DNA from: Betaproteobacteria bacterium
GTDB taxonomy: Bacteria; Pseudomonadota; Gammaproteobacteria; Tethybacterales; Tethybacteraceae
Direction: 5' to 3'
Length of the DNA stretch: 9,528 bases
Assembly (NCBI GenBank): GCA_026710225.1
Contig: JAPORI010000120.1
Location: 1-9,528, forward strand
This document shows, one piece after another, positions 1 to 6,561 of this stretch (position 1 is its first letter; each line of letters opens with the position of its first letter). The notes beneath the pieces were generated by a model that made no database searches, was not told the DNA's origin, and saw nothing but the letters and a program-made list of their open reading frames with translations. The position numbers were made by a program, and so were the translations under genes.

Positions 1-939
1 GTAGTTTCTGTCTACCATGGCGAGAAGATGCTTGATGACACGCTGGCCAAACTGGTGGCCTTGGGTGAAGAACTCGTCGGGCCGGGCCGATTTGAAATCA
101 TTGCCGTTGATGACGGATCCAGCGATGCATCCTTTGCCTGCATCCGGGAAAACGCCCAAAAACACAAAAACGCGATCCGGGGAATACGGCTGTCGAGAAA
201 TTTTGGAGCCTTTCACGCTCTTCAAGCCGGCATGGCTCACTGCCGCGGAAATTGCATGGCCAATATTTCTCAGGATATGCAGGAACCCACCGAACTTTTT
301 GCCAGAATGTTCAAGGCTTGGCAGGAAGGAGTGAAAATCAACATCGGGGTACGCACTTCCCGAGACGAGTCGTGGCTGAAAAAAGTGCTTGCCGCGACAT
401 ATCATCACATTTTCGCAAAACTAGTAATGCCCGGCTATCCCAAGAGCGGCATGTGCGGATTTATTATCGACCGGCAGATCATTGATGAACTGTTGCGCCA
501 CCCGAATATGCGAATGGATCCAACGACAAAGCTGTTGCAGATGGGCTACTCGCCCATCCTCCATCCCTACAAAAGAGGAAAGCCGCAGTCAAAGAGTAAC
601 TGGACTTTCAGAAAAAACATCACCCTTGTCATAGACAATTTCATCTTCTTTTCTTTCCTGCCGATCCGCTGCATGAGCGTGCTCGGAATACTGATCGCAT
701 TGGCAAGCATGACCTTTACCGCCTATGTCCTGCTTGGCAAACTGACTGGATGGTATCCGGTCAACCAGCCACCGGGCTGGGCGACAATAGTGGTGCTGAC
801 CAGTTTCTTGTCCGGAACGATAATGGTCATGCTCGGGATTATCGGAGAATATCTGTGGCGCATTCTCGAACAAGTGCGAAACGAGCCGCTTTATCTGATT
901 GACGAGAAAACCGACGATTTCACCGACCCAGCAGACTGA
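1..939 (+). CDS. Family 2 glycosyltransferase, membrane-anchored (DPM1/GtrB/ArnC type), 5' end outside window
   Basis: The reading frame is open from base 1 (residues VVSVYHGEK before the first ATG at 28), and this is the usual N-terminal beta strand of a GT-A glycosyltransferase. The true start therefore lies upstream and the ATG at 28 is internal. Visible motifs are DDGSSD (about 109-126, nucleotide-sugar binding), LSRNFG, and QDMQEP in place of the common DLQDP metal-site motif. The C-terminus has two hydrophobic segments (about 640-740 and 775-855) followed by GEYLWR and a short cytosolic tail. This is the layout of enzymes that move a sugar from a nucleotide donor to polyprenyl phosphate at the inner membrane, for glycan or lipid A modification. 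The exact sugar cannot be told. GC is clearly lower than in the ribosomal genes (about 35-53 % in sampled 60-base lines, against up to 77 % in rplT), suggesting a surface-polysaccharide locus or transfer. It is separated from rpmI by 86 nt and is probably not part of that operon. Confidence 0.9.
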   Translation, partial: VVSVYHGEKMLDDTLAKLVALGEELVGPGRFEIIAVDDGSSDASFACIRENAQKHKNAIRGIRLSRNFGAFHALQAGMAHCRGNCMANISQDMQEPTELFARMFKAWQEGVKINIGVRTSRDESWLKKVLAATYHHIFAKLVMPGYPKSGMCGFIIDRQIIDELLRHPNMRMDPTTKLLQMGYSPILHPYKRGKPQSKSNWTFRKNITLVIDNFIFFSFLPIRCMSVLGILIALASMTFTAYVLLGKLTGWYPVNQPPGWATIVVLTSFLSGTIMVMLGIIGEYLWRILEQVRNEPLYLIDEKTDDFTDPAD

Positions 940-965
940 AACCCGGAAAGCCTGCCCCCCTTTTT

Positions 966-996
966 TTGCGGCTGGGAGGAGCCGATAGGATATAAT
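966..996 (+). promoter_or_regulatory. Candidate sigma-70 promoter for the rpmI operon
   Basis: A perfect TATAAT lies at 991-996. The best upstream partner is TTGCGG at 966-971, with a long 19-nt spacer and a weak match to TTGACA, so the -35 assignment is doubtful. There is no TG extension before the -10 box. Transcription would start near 1003, giving a leader of only about 20 nt before the L35 start codon. The position, in an 86-nt gap between the glycosyltransferase and the ribosomal genes, fits a promoter for the whole downstream block. No experimental support is available from sequence alone. Confidence 0.5.
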
Positions 997-1025
997 TTAC
1001 GCCTTTTGCGCCAGATTACAAGACC

Positions 1026-1223
1026 ATGCCCAAAATGAGAACCAATCGTGGTGCCGCCAAGCGCTTCACGCGCAGCGGCAGCGGCAAGATCAGGCACGCG
1101 CGTGCTTATCACCGGCACATGCTGACCCACAAGAGCGCCACCAAGAAACGCCAGCAGCGCAGCAAATCGACGATCCAGACCGGCGACCGGCACCGGATCG
1201 CCCGCCTGCTTCCCTACTGCTGA
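1026..1223 (+). CDS. rpmI: Large-subunit ribosomal protein bL35
   Basis: This 65-residue basic protein has exactly the E. coli L35 length. It starts MPKMRTNRGAAKRF, matching the L35 signature (MPKxKTxRGAAKRF), and ends in LLPYC, where E. coli has CLPYA. It is a structural part of the 50S subunit. The start is fixed by the family N-terminus. There is no recognisable Shine-Dalgarno sequence close to it; the GGAGGA at 975-980 is too far upstream. It is followed 13 nt later by rplT, the standard order. In most relatives infC and thrS lie immediately upstream; here they are not in that position. Confidence 0.97.
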   Translation: MPKMRTNRGAAKRFTRSGSGKIRHARAYHRHMLTHKSATKKRQQRSKSTIQTGDRHRIARLLPYC

Positions 1224-1236
1224 GAGGCCGGGAAAG

Positions 1237-1599
1237 ATGCCTCGCACCACCCGCGGCCCGACCGCGTTCCGGCGCCACCGCAAGATAACCGCCCGGACGC
1301 GCGGCTTTCGCGGCCGGCGCAAGAATGTCTTCAGAGTCGCCCGGCAGGCGCTGATGAAAGCCGACCAGTACGCTTACCGCGACCGGCGCGACCGCAAGCG
1401 GCAGATGCGCTCCGTGTGGATAGTGCGCGTCAATGCCGCTGCCCGGCAGGCGGGGCTGACCTACCGCACATTCATGCACGGACTGGGACAGGCCGGCCTG
1501 CCGATCGACCGCAAGATGCTCGCCGAGCTGGCCCTGCACAATCCGAAGGCTTTCGCCAAACTAGCAGAACACGCCAAGAACGCCCTCGCCGCCTCCTAG
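1237..1599 (+). CDS. rplT: Large-subunit ribosomal protein bL20
   Basis: The protein has 120 residues, against 118 in E. coli. The core QYAYRDRRDRKRQ followed by WIVRVNAAARQ and IDRK is the unmistakable L20 globular domain. The basic N-terminal tail, which threads into 23S rRNA during early 50S assembly, is more arginine-rich than usual (RGFRGRRK where most have KGYYGARS). The ATG at 1237 is preceded by GAGAGG at 1222-1227, a reasonable ribosome-binding site overlapping the rpmI stop. In E. coli, L20 represses its own operon by binding a pseudoknot reaching back into infC. The leader here appears too short and infC is absent upstream, so that form of control is unlikely (inference). Confidence 0.97.
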   Translation: MPRTTRGPTAFRRHRKITARTRGFRGRRKNVFRVARQALMKADQYAYRDRRDRKRQMRSVWIVRVNAAARQAGLTYRTFMHGLGQAGLPIDRKMLAELALHNPKAFAKLAEHAKNALAAS

Positions 1600-1615
1600 G
1601 GGGCACTTTCCCGTG
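1598..1615 (+). promoter_or_regulatory. Ribosome-binding site and GTG start of pheS
   Basis: AGGGGG at 1598-1603 overlaps the rplT stop codon (1597-1599) and sits 9 nt before GTG at 1613-1615. It decides the unusual GTG start of pheS, because the first in-frame ATG codons lie well inside the coiled coil. Confidence 0.7.
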
Positions 1616-2596
1616 GTTGCCGCGCAGGAACAGGAGATTCTGAATCAGGCTGCCCAACAGTTGGCAGCCGCCGAAATAGCCGATCTTGACAAGATCAAGT
1701 CGGAATTTCTCGGCAAGCGCGGCCACATCGGCAGGATGCTTCAACAGATCGGCCAGTTGCCTCCCGAGCAGCGCAAGGAGGCCGGAATTAAAACCAACGC
1801 CGTGCGCAGCAAGTTCGAGCAGATGCTGTCGGCGCGCCGGGAAGAACTCAAGCGGCAACGCTTTGCCAGTCAGGAACATGAGGCAGTTGATGTGACCCTG
1901 GCCGGCCGCGGCCCTCGGGCCGGGGCGCTGCATCCGATCTCGCAGGTCACCGAAAGGGTTGCGCAGATATTTGCTTCAATGGGGTTTGCCGTCGCCGACG
2001 GCCCCGAAATAGAGGATGATTTCCACAATTTCGAGGCGCTCAACCATCCGGAGGATCATCCGGCCCGATCAATGCACGACACCTTCTATCTGCAAGACGG
2101 TCGGCTGCTGCGCACCCACACCTCACCGGTGCAGATTCGCTACCTGAAGAGCAACTCGCGACCGGTGCGCATAATCGCCCCCGGCCGCTGCTATCGGGTG
2201 GACAACGACGCCACCCACTCACCGATGTTCCATCAGGTCGAGGGACTGTGGGTCGACGATCAAGTGCGCTTTTCCGATCTGAAAGGAATCCTGCTGGCCT
2301 TTTTCAGCGAATTCTTCGAGGACGCAAGCCTGCAAGTGCGCTTTCGGCCCTCGTACTTCCCATTTACCGAGCCTTCGGCCGAATGCGACATAAAGTTGCG
2401 CGGCAAGTGGCTGGAAGTGGCCGGCTGCGGAATGGTGCATCCCAACGTACTCGCCGCCGGCGGCCACGATCCGCAACTGTGCCAGGGCTGGGCGTTCGGA
2501 ACCGGCCTGGACCGGCTGGCGATGCTGCGCTACGGCTTCGGCGATCTGCGCGCCCTGTTCGAAAACGATCTGCGCTTCTTGGCGCAGTTCGCATAA
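1613..2596 (+). CDS. pheS: Phenylalanyl-tRNA synthetase alpha subunit
   Basis: Catalytic subunit of the alpha2-beta2 enzyme that charges tRNA-Phe. The length of 327 residues is identical to E. coli PheS. An N-terminal coiled coil (about residues 1-95, tRNA contact) is followed by the class II core. Motif 2 is seen as RPSYFPFTEPSAE with Glu253 at the position of the E. coli metal ligand, and motif 3 as GTGLDRLAMLRYG. Ala294 in WAFG corresponds to E. coli Ala294, the residue that sets amino-acid pocket size. The start is GTG at 1613, supported by AGGGGG at 1598-1603 with a 9-nt spacer and by the family length; no early ATG fits. It begins 13 nt after rplT, so there is no room for the pheM leader and attenuator known from E. 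coli. Confidence 0.97.
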   Translation: MVAAQEQEILNQAAQQLAAAEIADLDKIKSEFLGKRGHIGRMLQQIGQLPPEQRKEAGIKTNAVRSKFEQMLSARREELKRQRFASQEHEAVDVTLAGRGPRAGALHPISQVTERVAQIFASMGFAVADGPEIEDDFHNFEALNHPEDHPARSMHDTFYLQDGRLLRTHTSPVQIRYLKSNSRPVRIIAPGRCYRVDNDATHSPMFHQVEGLWVDDQVRFSDLKGILLAFFSEFFEDASLQVRFRPSYFPFTEPSAECDIKLRGKWLEVAGCGMVHPNVLAAGGHDPQLCQGWAFGTGLDRLAMLRYGFGDLRALFENDLRFLAQFA

Positions 2597-2611
2597 ACAA
2601 CAAGCAGCCGG

Positions 2612-4978
2612 ATGCTGGTTTCCGTCGACTGGATCGCCGACTATCTGCCGCAGGTGCGGTCGATCGAATATCTGCCCCATCTGTTCACCGACCATGGTCT
2701 GGAAGTAGAAAGTTGCGCAGCCGCAGGCCCCGATCTGGCCGGACTCGTCGCCGCCCGGGTCACTGAGGTTAAGAGCCTTGCCGGATCCGGCAAGGCTCGG
2801 CTGTGCTCAATCGAGCACGGCAGCAAAAGCTCGCAGGTGGTGTGTGCGGCTGCCAATCTTGCCAATCGGGGGATCTATGCATTTGCCCCGGCCGGAACAA
2901 CCCTGCCCGACGGCCGCAGGATAGAGACGGCAACCGTGCACGGGCAGCGCAGCGAAGGAATGCTGTGCTCGGCAAGCGAACTGGGCTTGGGCGATGATTG
3001 CTCCGGTTTGCTGCGGCTGGATAAGGGCAGCGAGCCGGGAACTGAACTGAGCCGGCTGCTGGCTCTGGATGATCAAGTCTACGACTTGGCGATCACTCCC
3101 AACCGCGGCGACTGGCTGAGCATGCGCGGCATCGCCCGGGAACTGGCAGCCCTGCGCAAATTCAGAATCAAACCGCTTAAGTCAACTATCACGGCCGGCG
3201 GGACCGAGAAGATAGAGGTTGCAATAGACCCGGATGCCCGTCAAGCCTGTTTGCGCTTTTGCGCTCTGCCAATCAGCGGTGTCAAGGCAGATGTGGCAAC
3301 TCCGCTGTGGATGCGCGAGCGTCTGCGCCGCTGCGGGGTGCGGCCGGTAAGCGTGATCGTCGACATTACCAACTACGCCATGCTGGCGATCGGCCAGCCG
3401 CTGCACGCATTCGACCGGCAGCAACTCGGAGAGTCGATAACGGTGCGCTTTGCCAACCGCGGCGAACGCATGGAACTGCTTGACGGAAGCGAAGCGAAGT
3501 TGAGCAAGGACATGCTGCTTGTTTGCGGCGACCACAAGCCGGCGGCGATAGCCGGAGTCATGGGCGGCAAGACCAGCGGAGTGAGTTTGGCAACCGAAAA
3601 CATAGTCCTGGAAGCCGCCCATTTCAGCCCGGCGGCAATCCGCGGCAAGACGCGCGAGCTGAATGTCAATTCGGAAGCAGCCTTTCGCTTCGAGCGGGGG
3701 GTCGATCCAAACCTGCCAATCGCGGCCCTGGCCCTGGCTGCCCGGCTGATTAAGAAAATCTGCGGCGGGCGGATCGGTTCGCTTACTGAAGTCGGTGCCG
3801 CTCCGGCGGCCGGCGAGGTGAAACTCGCCGACGGCCGGGTGGAGAAACTGCTGGGCTTTAGCCCCTCCCGATCTGAAAATGCCGCCATCCTGCGCCGGCT
3901 CGGCTGCACGGTGCATGGCAGCAAGCCGGACAAGGCACTGATCGCCCGGCCGCCGAGCTGGCGCTTTGACATCGAGCGCGCCGAGGATCTGGTGGAGGAG
4001 ATCGTGCGGGTGCTCGGTTACGAAAGCGTCCCGACGACGATGCCCCAGTTCACCGGCCGCTTCCTGCCCTGCCCGGAGCCGCTGCTGGCACCCACGGCAG
4101 CCCGCCGGCATCTGGCCGCCGAGGGCTTCTTCGAGACGGTTACCTTCTCCTTCGTTCCGCCGGCCTGGGAAGCGGATTTCTATGGCAACAGCAAGCCGCT
4201 TACTCTGGCCAACCCGCTGTCGGAAGAAGCCAGCGCAATGCGCTCGGGACTGCTGGCCAGCCTGGTTGCCGGTGCCGCCTACAACTTCAGCCACAGCCAG
4301 CGCTCGGTGCGCCTTTTTGAGCTTAGCCGCTGCTTCCCGGCCGGCAGCAGCAACCAGCCGCGGATGCTCGCCGCCCTGGCCTGCGGACCGCGGCTCGCCG
4401 ACCACTGGGACGGCTGTGAGCGCTCCTGTGACTTTTTCGACATCAAGGCGGTGCTGGTGCGCCTGCTGGCCGGCTGCCGGATCGATTTTCGCAAGGAGAG
4501 CTCCCACCCGGCCCTGCATCCGGGCAAGGCCGCCCGGCTGATGCTCGGCACCCGACAAATCGGCATAATCGGCGAGATTCGGCCGCAATTGGCCGATCGC
4601 TACGCTCTGCCGCATCCGGCGGCGGTCTTTGAAATCGATTTTGACGCCTGTGCAACAGTTATGCGCCTGGCTTCAGCCAAGCCGCAATCGCGCCTGCCGC
4701 TGGTGCGCCGCGATCTGGCGGTTGAGGCAGATGCCGGCGTCGAGGCCGGGCAACTGGTAGAATCCATACTCATGCTGGCAATTCCGGAAATATTCGCCGT
4801 TGACGTGTTCGATGTCTATGCTGGCGAGCAGGTTGGCGCGGGCAAAAAAAGTGTCGGGCTGCGCATCACCATGCAGGGTGCCGAGGCCAATCTGGTTGAC
4901 GAGCGCATTGACGCCATTGTCGAGGAAGCGGCGGCCTCCTTGGCGAAGAATCACGCTACAATAAGACGCGGCAGTTAG
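2612..4978 (+). CDS. pheT: Phenylalanyl-tRNA synthetase beta subunit
   Basis: Structural and editing subunit of PheRS, 788 residues (E. coli 795). Domains in order: short N-terminal segment (MLVSVDWIADYLP), tRNA-binding EMAP-like fold (about 40-150, ending in RSEGMLCSASELGLGDD), B1/B3/B4 core with editing site (LWMRERLRRCGVRP, VDITNYAMLAIGQPLHAFD), B5 domain with conserved Asp453, Asp459, Glu462 and Glu463 matching the E. coli metal site that contacts the alpha subunit, catalytic-like B6/B7 region, and a C-terminal ferredoxin-fold anticodon-binding domain (from about LPLVRRDLAVEAD). It starts 15 nt after pheS without a clear Shine-Dalgarno sequence, suggesting coupling. Two oddities: the usual HPNADKL motif of the tRNA-binding domain is replaced by LAGSGKA (residues 56-62), and a 26-bp perfect palindrome lies at exactly that spot. 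Confidence 0.97.
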   Translation: MLVSVDWIADYLPQVRSIEYLPHLFTDHGLEVESCAAAGPDLAGLVAARVTEVKSLAGSGKARLCSIEHGSKSSQVVCAAANLANRGIYAFAPAGTTLPDGRRIETATVHGQRSEGMLCSASELGLGDDCSGLLRLDKGSEPGTELSRLLALDDQVYDLAITPNRGDWLSMRGIARELAALRKFRIKPLKSTITAGGTEKIEVAIDPDARQACLRFCALPISGVKADVATPLWMRERLRRCGVRPVSVIVDITNYAMLAIGQPLHAFDRQQLGESITVRFANRGERMELLDGSEAKLSKDMLLVCGDHKPAAIAGVMGGKTSGVSLATENIVLEAAHFSPAAIRGKTRELNVNSEAAFRFERGVDPNLPIAALALAARLIKKICGGRIGSLTEVGAAPAAGEVKLADGRVEKLLGFSPSRSENAAILRRLGCTVHGSKPDKALIARPPSWRFDIERAEDLVEEIVRVLGYESVPTTMPQFTGRFLPCPEPLLAPTAARRHLAAEGFFETVTFSFVPPAWEADFYGNSKPLTLANPLSEEASAMRSGLLASLVAGAAYNFSHSQRSVRLFELSRCFPAGSSNQPRMLAALACGPRLADHWDGCERSCDFFDIKAVLVRLLAGCRIDFRKESSHPALHPGKAARLMLGTRQIGIIGEIRPQLADRYALPHPAAVFEIDFDACATVMRLASAKPQSRLPLVRRDLAVEADAGVEAGQLVESILMLAIPEIFAVDVFDVYAGEQVGAGKKSVGLRITMQGAEANLVDERIDAIVEEAAASLAKNHATIRRGS
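2773..2798. repeat. 26-bp perfect palindrome inside pheT
   Basis: The half-site GAGCCTTGCCGGA at 2773-2785 is followed directly by its exact reverse complement at 2786-2798, with no spacer; the bases just outside (A at 2772, G at 2799) do not pair. In RNA it would form a very stable GC-rich hairpin about 160 nt into pheT. It codes for residues 54-63 (KSLAGSGKAR), replacing a normally conserved motif. I see no second copy in the window. Its role is unknown; it could be a recombination scar, a small mobile palindromic element, a dimer-binding site or an RNA control element. Confidence 0.9.
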
Positions 4979-4982
4979 CATC

Positions 4983-5315
4983 ATGGCATCCGGCAGACAT
5001 CATTCCCGCACATCGTCGCTCACGCGCATCGACCTGGCCGACGAACTCGGCAAGCAACTCGGCACCAGCGCGGCCGGAAAGAAAGTGGTGCATTCATTCT
5101 TCGATGAAATCAGGAAATCGCTGATCGCCGGCGAAAGGGTTCAAATCCACGGGTTGGGCAGTTTTAGGGTCGTTGCCAAACCGGCTCGCAAGGTTTGCAA
5201 TCCAAAAACCGGCAAAAAGTTGATGGTTCCCGATCAAAAGGCGCTAATCTTGCGGCTGAGCAACAAGATGCGTTCCCAAATAAGAAACGCGGACATGATC
5301 CGGCCGAAAAAATGA
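4983..5315 (+). CDS. ihfA: Integration host factor alpha-like DNA-bending protein (divergent)
   Basis: The protein has 110 residues, against 99 in E. coli, with about ten extra at the N-terminus (rich in Ser, His and Arg). The match begins at LTRIDLADELGKQLG and continues through SFFDEIRKSLIAGERVQIHGLGSF and CNPKTGKK. The HU/IHF fold is clear, and Pro74 in NPKTG is the residue that intercalates into DNA to kink it. Divergent points: RPGR before NPKTG is RKVC, and the usual FRP segment after the arm is RLS. The identity as alpha rather than HU or IHF-beta rests mainly on position directly after pheT (4-nt gap), the classic ihfA site. No strong Shine-Dalgarno sequence is visible before 4983, so coupling to pheT is likely. 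IHF normally works as a heterodimer with IHF-beta, whose gene is not in the window. Confidence 0.85.
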   Translation: MASGRHHSRTSSLTRIDLADELGKQLGTSAAGKKVVHSFFDEIRKSLIAGERVQIHGLGSFRVVAKPARKVCNPKTGKKLMVPDQKALILRLSNKMRSQIRNADMIRPKK

Positions 5316-5656
5316 GCGGCTTCAACTGGCCCGATCTGCCGTCTGACAAGCAGGTTTTCTCGATCGGCGAGGCCTGCAAGTTGTGTGACACCAAGGAGCA
5401 CGTCCTCCACTACTGGGAGACGATTTACGGCCGCTACATCGGCAAGATCAAGCGCGTCAACCGGCGCCGCTACTACAGCCCGGACAACATCCGGGTCATC
5501 CGCAAAATATTCCAGTACAAGGAGCAGGGGCTCAATTCGGCTGGCATCCGCAAGGCGCTGGCCGGCAAGAACAAGGTTGCCGCGCCGGTTACCGAATACG
5601 ATCCCAGGCGCATCCGCAGTGAGCTCGCCCTCATCGCCAAGATCCTCGAGCCTTGA
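5312..5656 (+). CDS. Small MerR-family transcriptional regulator (conserved downstream of ihfA)
   Basis: The protein has 114 residues. The N-terminal winged-helix domain reads FSIGEACKLCDTKEHVLHYWE (about 16-36) and then VNRRRYYSPDNIRVIRKI (49-66), the MerR pattern of helix-turn-helix plus wing. A short C-terminal helix follows, with no effector or metal-binding domain. Similar short MerR-like genes follow ihfA in many beta- and gammaproteobacteria, where their function is largely uncharacterised. I chose the ATG at 5312 because it overlaps the ihfA stop as ATGA and gives the usual length; an in-frame upstream codon at 5195 would overlap ihfA by 121 nt and add an unrelated tail. CXXC (Cys22, Cys25) occurs within the first helix region, which is not a standard MerR metal site. 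The target is not known. Confidence 0.88.
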   Translation: MSGFNWPDLPSDKQVFSIGEACKLCDTKEHVLHYWETIYGRYIGKIKRVNRRRYYSPDNIRVIRKIFQYKEQGLNSAGIRKALAGKNKVAAPVTEYDPRRIRSELALIAKILEP

Positions 5657-5683
5657 TCGGAAAATAGCCATCTTTCTTCCGGT

Positions 5684-5760
5684 CGGGGCGTGGCGCAGCC
5701 TGGTAGCGCACCTGCATGGGGTGCAGGGGGTCGAAGGTTCAAATCCTTTCGCCCCGACCA
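5684..5760 (+). tRNA. tRNA-Pro, anticodon GGG
   Basis: A 77-nt cloverleaf. The acceptor stem CGGGGCG (5684-5690) pairs with CGCCCCG (5750-5756), followed by A and an encoded CCA. The D stem is GCGC/GCGC. The anticodon stem CCTGC (5711-5715) pairs with GCAGG (5723-5727), and the loop ATGGGGT places anticodon GGG at 5718-5720. The T arm is GAAGG-TTCAAAT-CCTTT with one G-U pair. It reads proline CCC (and CCU). C1-G72 as the first pair is typical of bacterial tRNA-Pro. It sits 27 nt after the MerR gene and 24 nt before surE, so it may be processed out of a longer transcript. No separate promoter or terminator is evident. Confidence 0.97.
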
Positions 5761-5784
5761 TTACATTTTTCCAGACCAGCTGAC

Positions 5785-6561
5785 ATGCAGCGACCCAAAA
5801 TCCTGATTTCCAACGACGACGGCATCAATGCCGACGGCATAGCCGCACTGGCTACGGCGATGCGGAAAATCGGGCCTGTGTGTGTCTGCGCCCCGCAGCG
5901 CGACCACAGCGGCGCCAGTTCCTCGATCAGCCTGGGCAAAATCCGGGTCAAAAAGATCCGGGACGGCGAATTCTCGGTAGCCGGCACCCCCGCTGACTCA
6001 GTGCATCTGGCGCTGATGGCCGCCGGCATCCTGCCCTGGAAGCCCGACCTGACCGTTACCGGCATAAACTGCGGCGCCAACCTCGGCGAGGACACAATCT
6101 ATTCCGGCACTGTCGCGGCGGCCATCGAGAGCGCCCTGACCGGCATTCCGGCGGTTGCCTTCTCGCTGGTGCCGGCCGCCGGTGCGTTTCCGCCGACCCA
6201 TTTCGATGACGCGGCCCTAGTCGCCGGGGAACTGGTCGGCAAGCTGCTGGCAACCGACCGCTGCCCGGCCGACTTGTTGCTCAGCGTCAACATCCCGGAT
6301 CTGCCCCGCGCCAGGATGGGCAGCTTCGTTGCCACCCGCCTGGGCAGCCGAGGCGCGTCCCGGCTGCCCTTTTGCCGGGAAAAGGAACTCGACGGCAGCA
6401 GCGGCGTCTACAGCTACACCATGCACGACGGGGAACTGGCCGGCGAGCCGGGAGATGACTTTCACGCCCTGGCGCGCAGCCAGATCGCAGTAACGCCGCT
6501 GACATGCGACCTTACCGATTCCGGGCCGGGGCAGGAGTTCGTATCGACATGGCTGCGCTAA
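5785..6561 (+). CDS. surE: 5'/3'-nucleotidase and exopolyphosphatase SurE
   Basis: SurE removes phosphate from nucleoside monophosphates and short polyphosphates using a divalent metal, and supports stationary-phase survival. The protein has 258 residues (E. coli 253). ILISNDDG at the N-terminus supplies the metal ligands Asp11 and Asp12; Ser42 in RDHSGAS and Asn95 in TGINCGANLG match the other two ligands of the family. GTPADSVHLAL and IYSGTVAAAIESAL are further family blocks, and the end IAVTPLTCDLT is typical. The ATG at 5785 is chosen because a longer frame from 5716 would translate part of the tRNA. No obvious Shine-Dalgarno sequence precedes it. The gene overlaps pcm by 13 nt, as expected for this pair. 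Confidence 0.96.
   Translation: MQRPKILISNDDGINADGIAALATAMRKIGPVCVCAPQRDHSGASSSISLGKIRVKKIRDGEFSVAGTPADSVHLALMAAGILPWKPDLTVTGINCGANLGEDTIYSGTVAAAIESALTGIPAVAFSLVPAAGAFPPTHFDDAALVAGELVGKLLATDRCPADLLLSVNIPDLPRARMGSFVATRLGSRGASRLPFCREKELDGSSGVYSYTMHDGELAGEPGDDFHALARSQIAVTPLTCDLTDSGPGQEFVSTWLR

Noticed and set aside
955..967. C6-T7 tract after the glycosyltransferase as an intrinsic terminator
   Set aside because: No GC-rich stem precedes the T run, so a standard Rho-independent terminator is not supported; it is outside any coding frame, so slippage would not switch a gene.
1904..1922. GC-rich short palindrome and hairpin in pheS (GGCCGCGGCC and adjacent GGCCC/GGGCC)
   Set aside because: Short arms made only of G and C are expected by chance in a GC-rich linker region of pheS; nothing sets it apart.
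3182..4615. Long open frame (477 codons) on the minus strand opposite pheT
   Set aside because: It lies wholly within the intact pheT gene, has no recognisable domain, and long antisense frames are common in GC-rich genes with strong codon bias.
5195..5311. Longer start for the MerR-like gene
   Set aside because: It would overlap ihfA by 121 nt and add a non-homologous tail; the ATGA overlap at 5312 is a much better start.
5716..5784. N-terminal extension of surE starting inside the tRNA
   Set aside because: The extra residues come from the tRNA-Pro anticodon and T arms; the SurE family begins at the ATG at 5785.
6504..6548. Upstream ATG for pcm
   Set aside because: No Shine-Dalgarno sequence, deeper overlap with surE, and the added residues do not match the family; AGGAG at 6533-6537 favours 6549.
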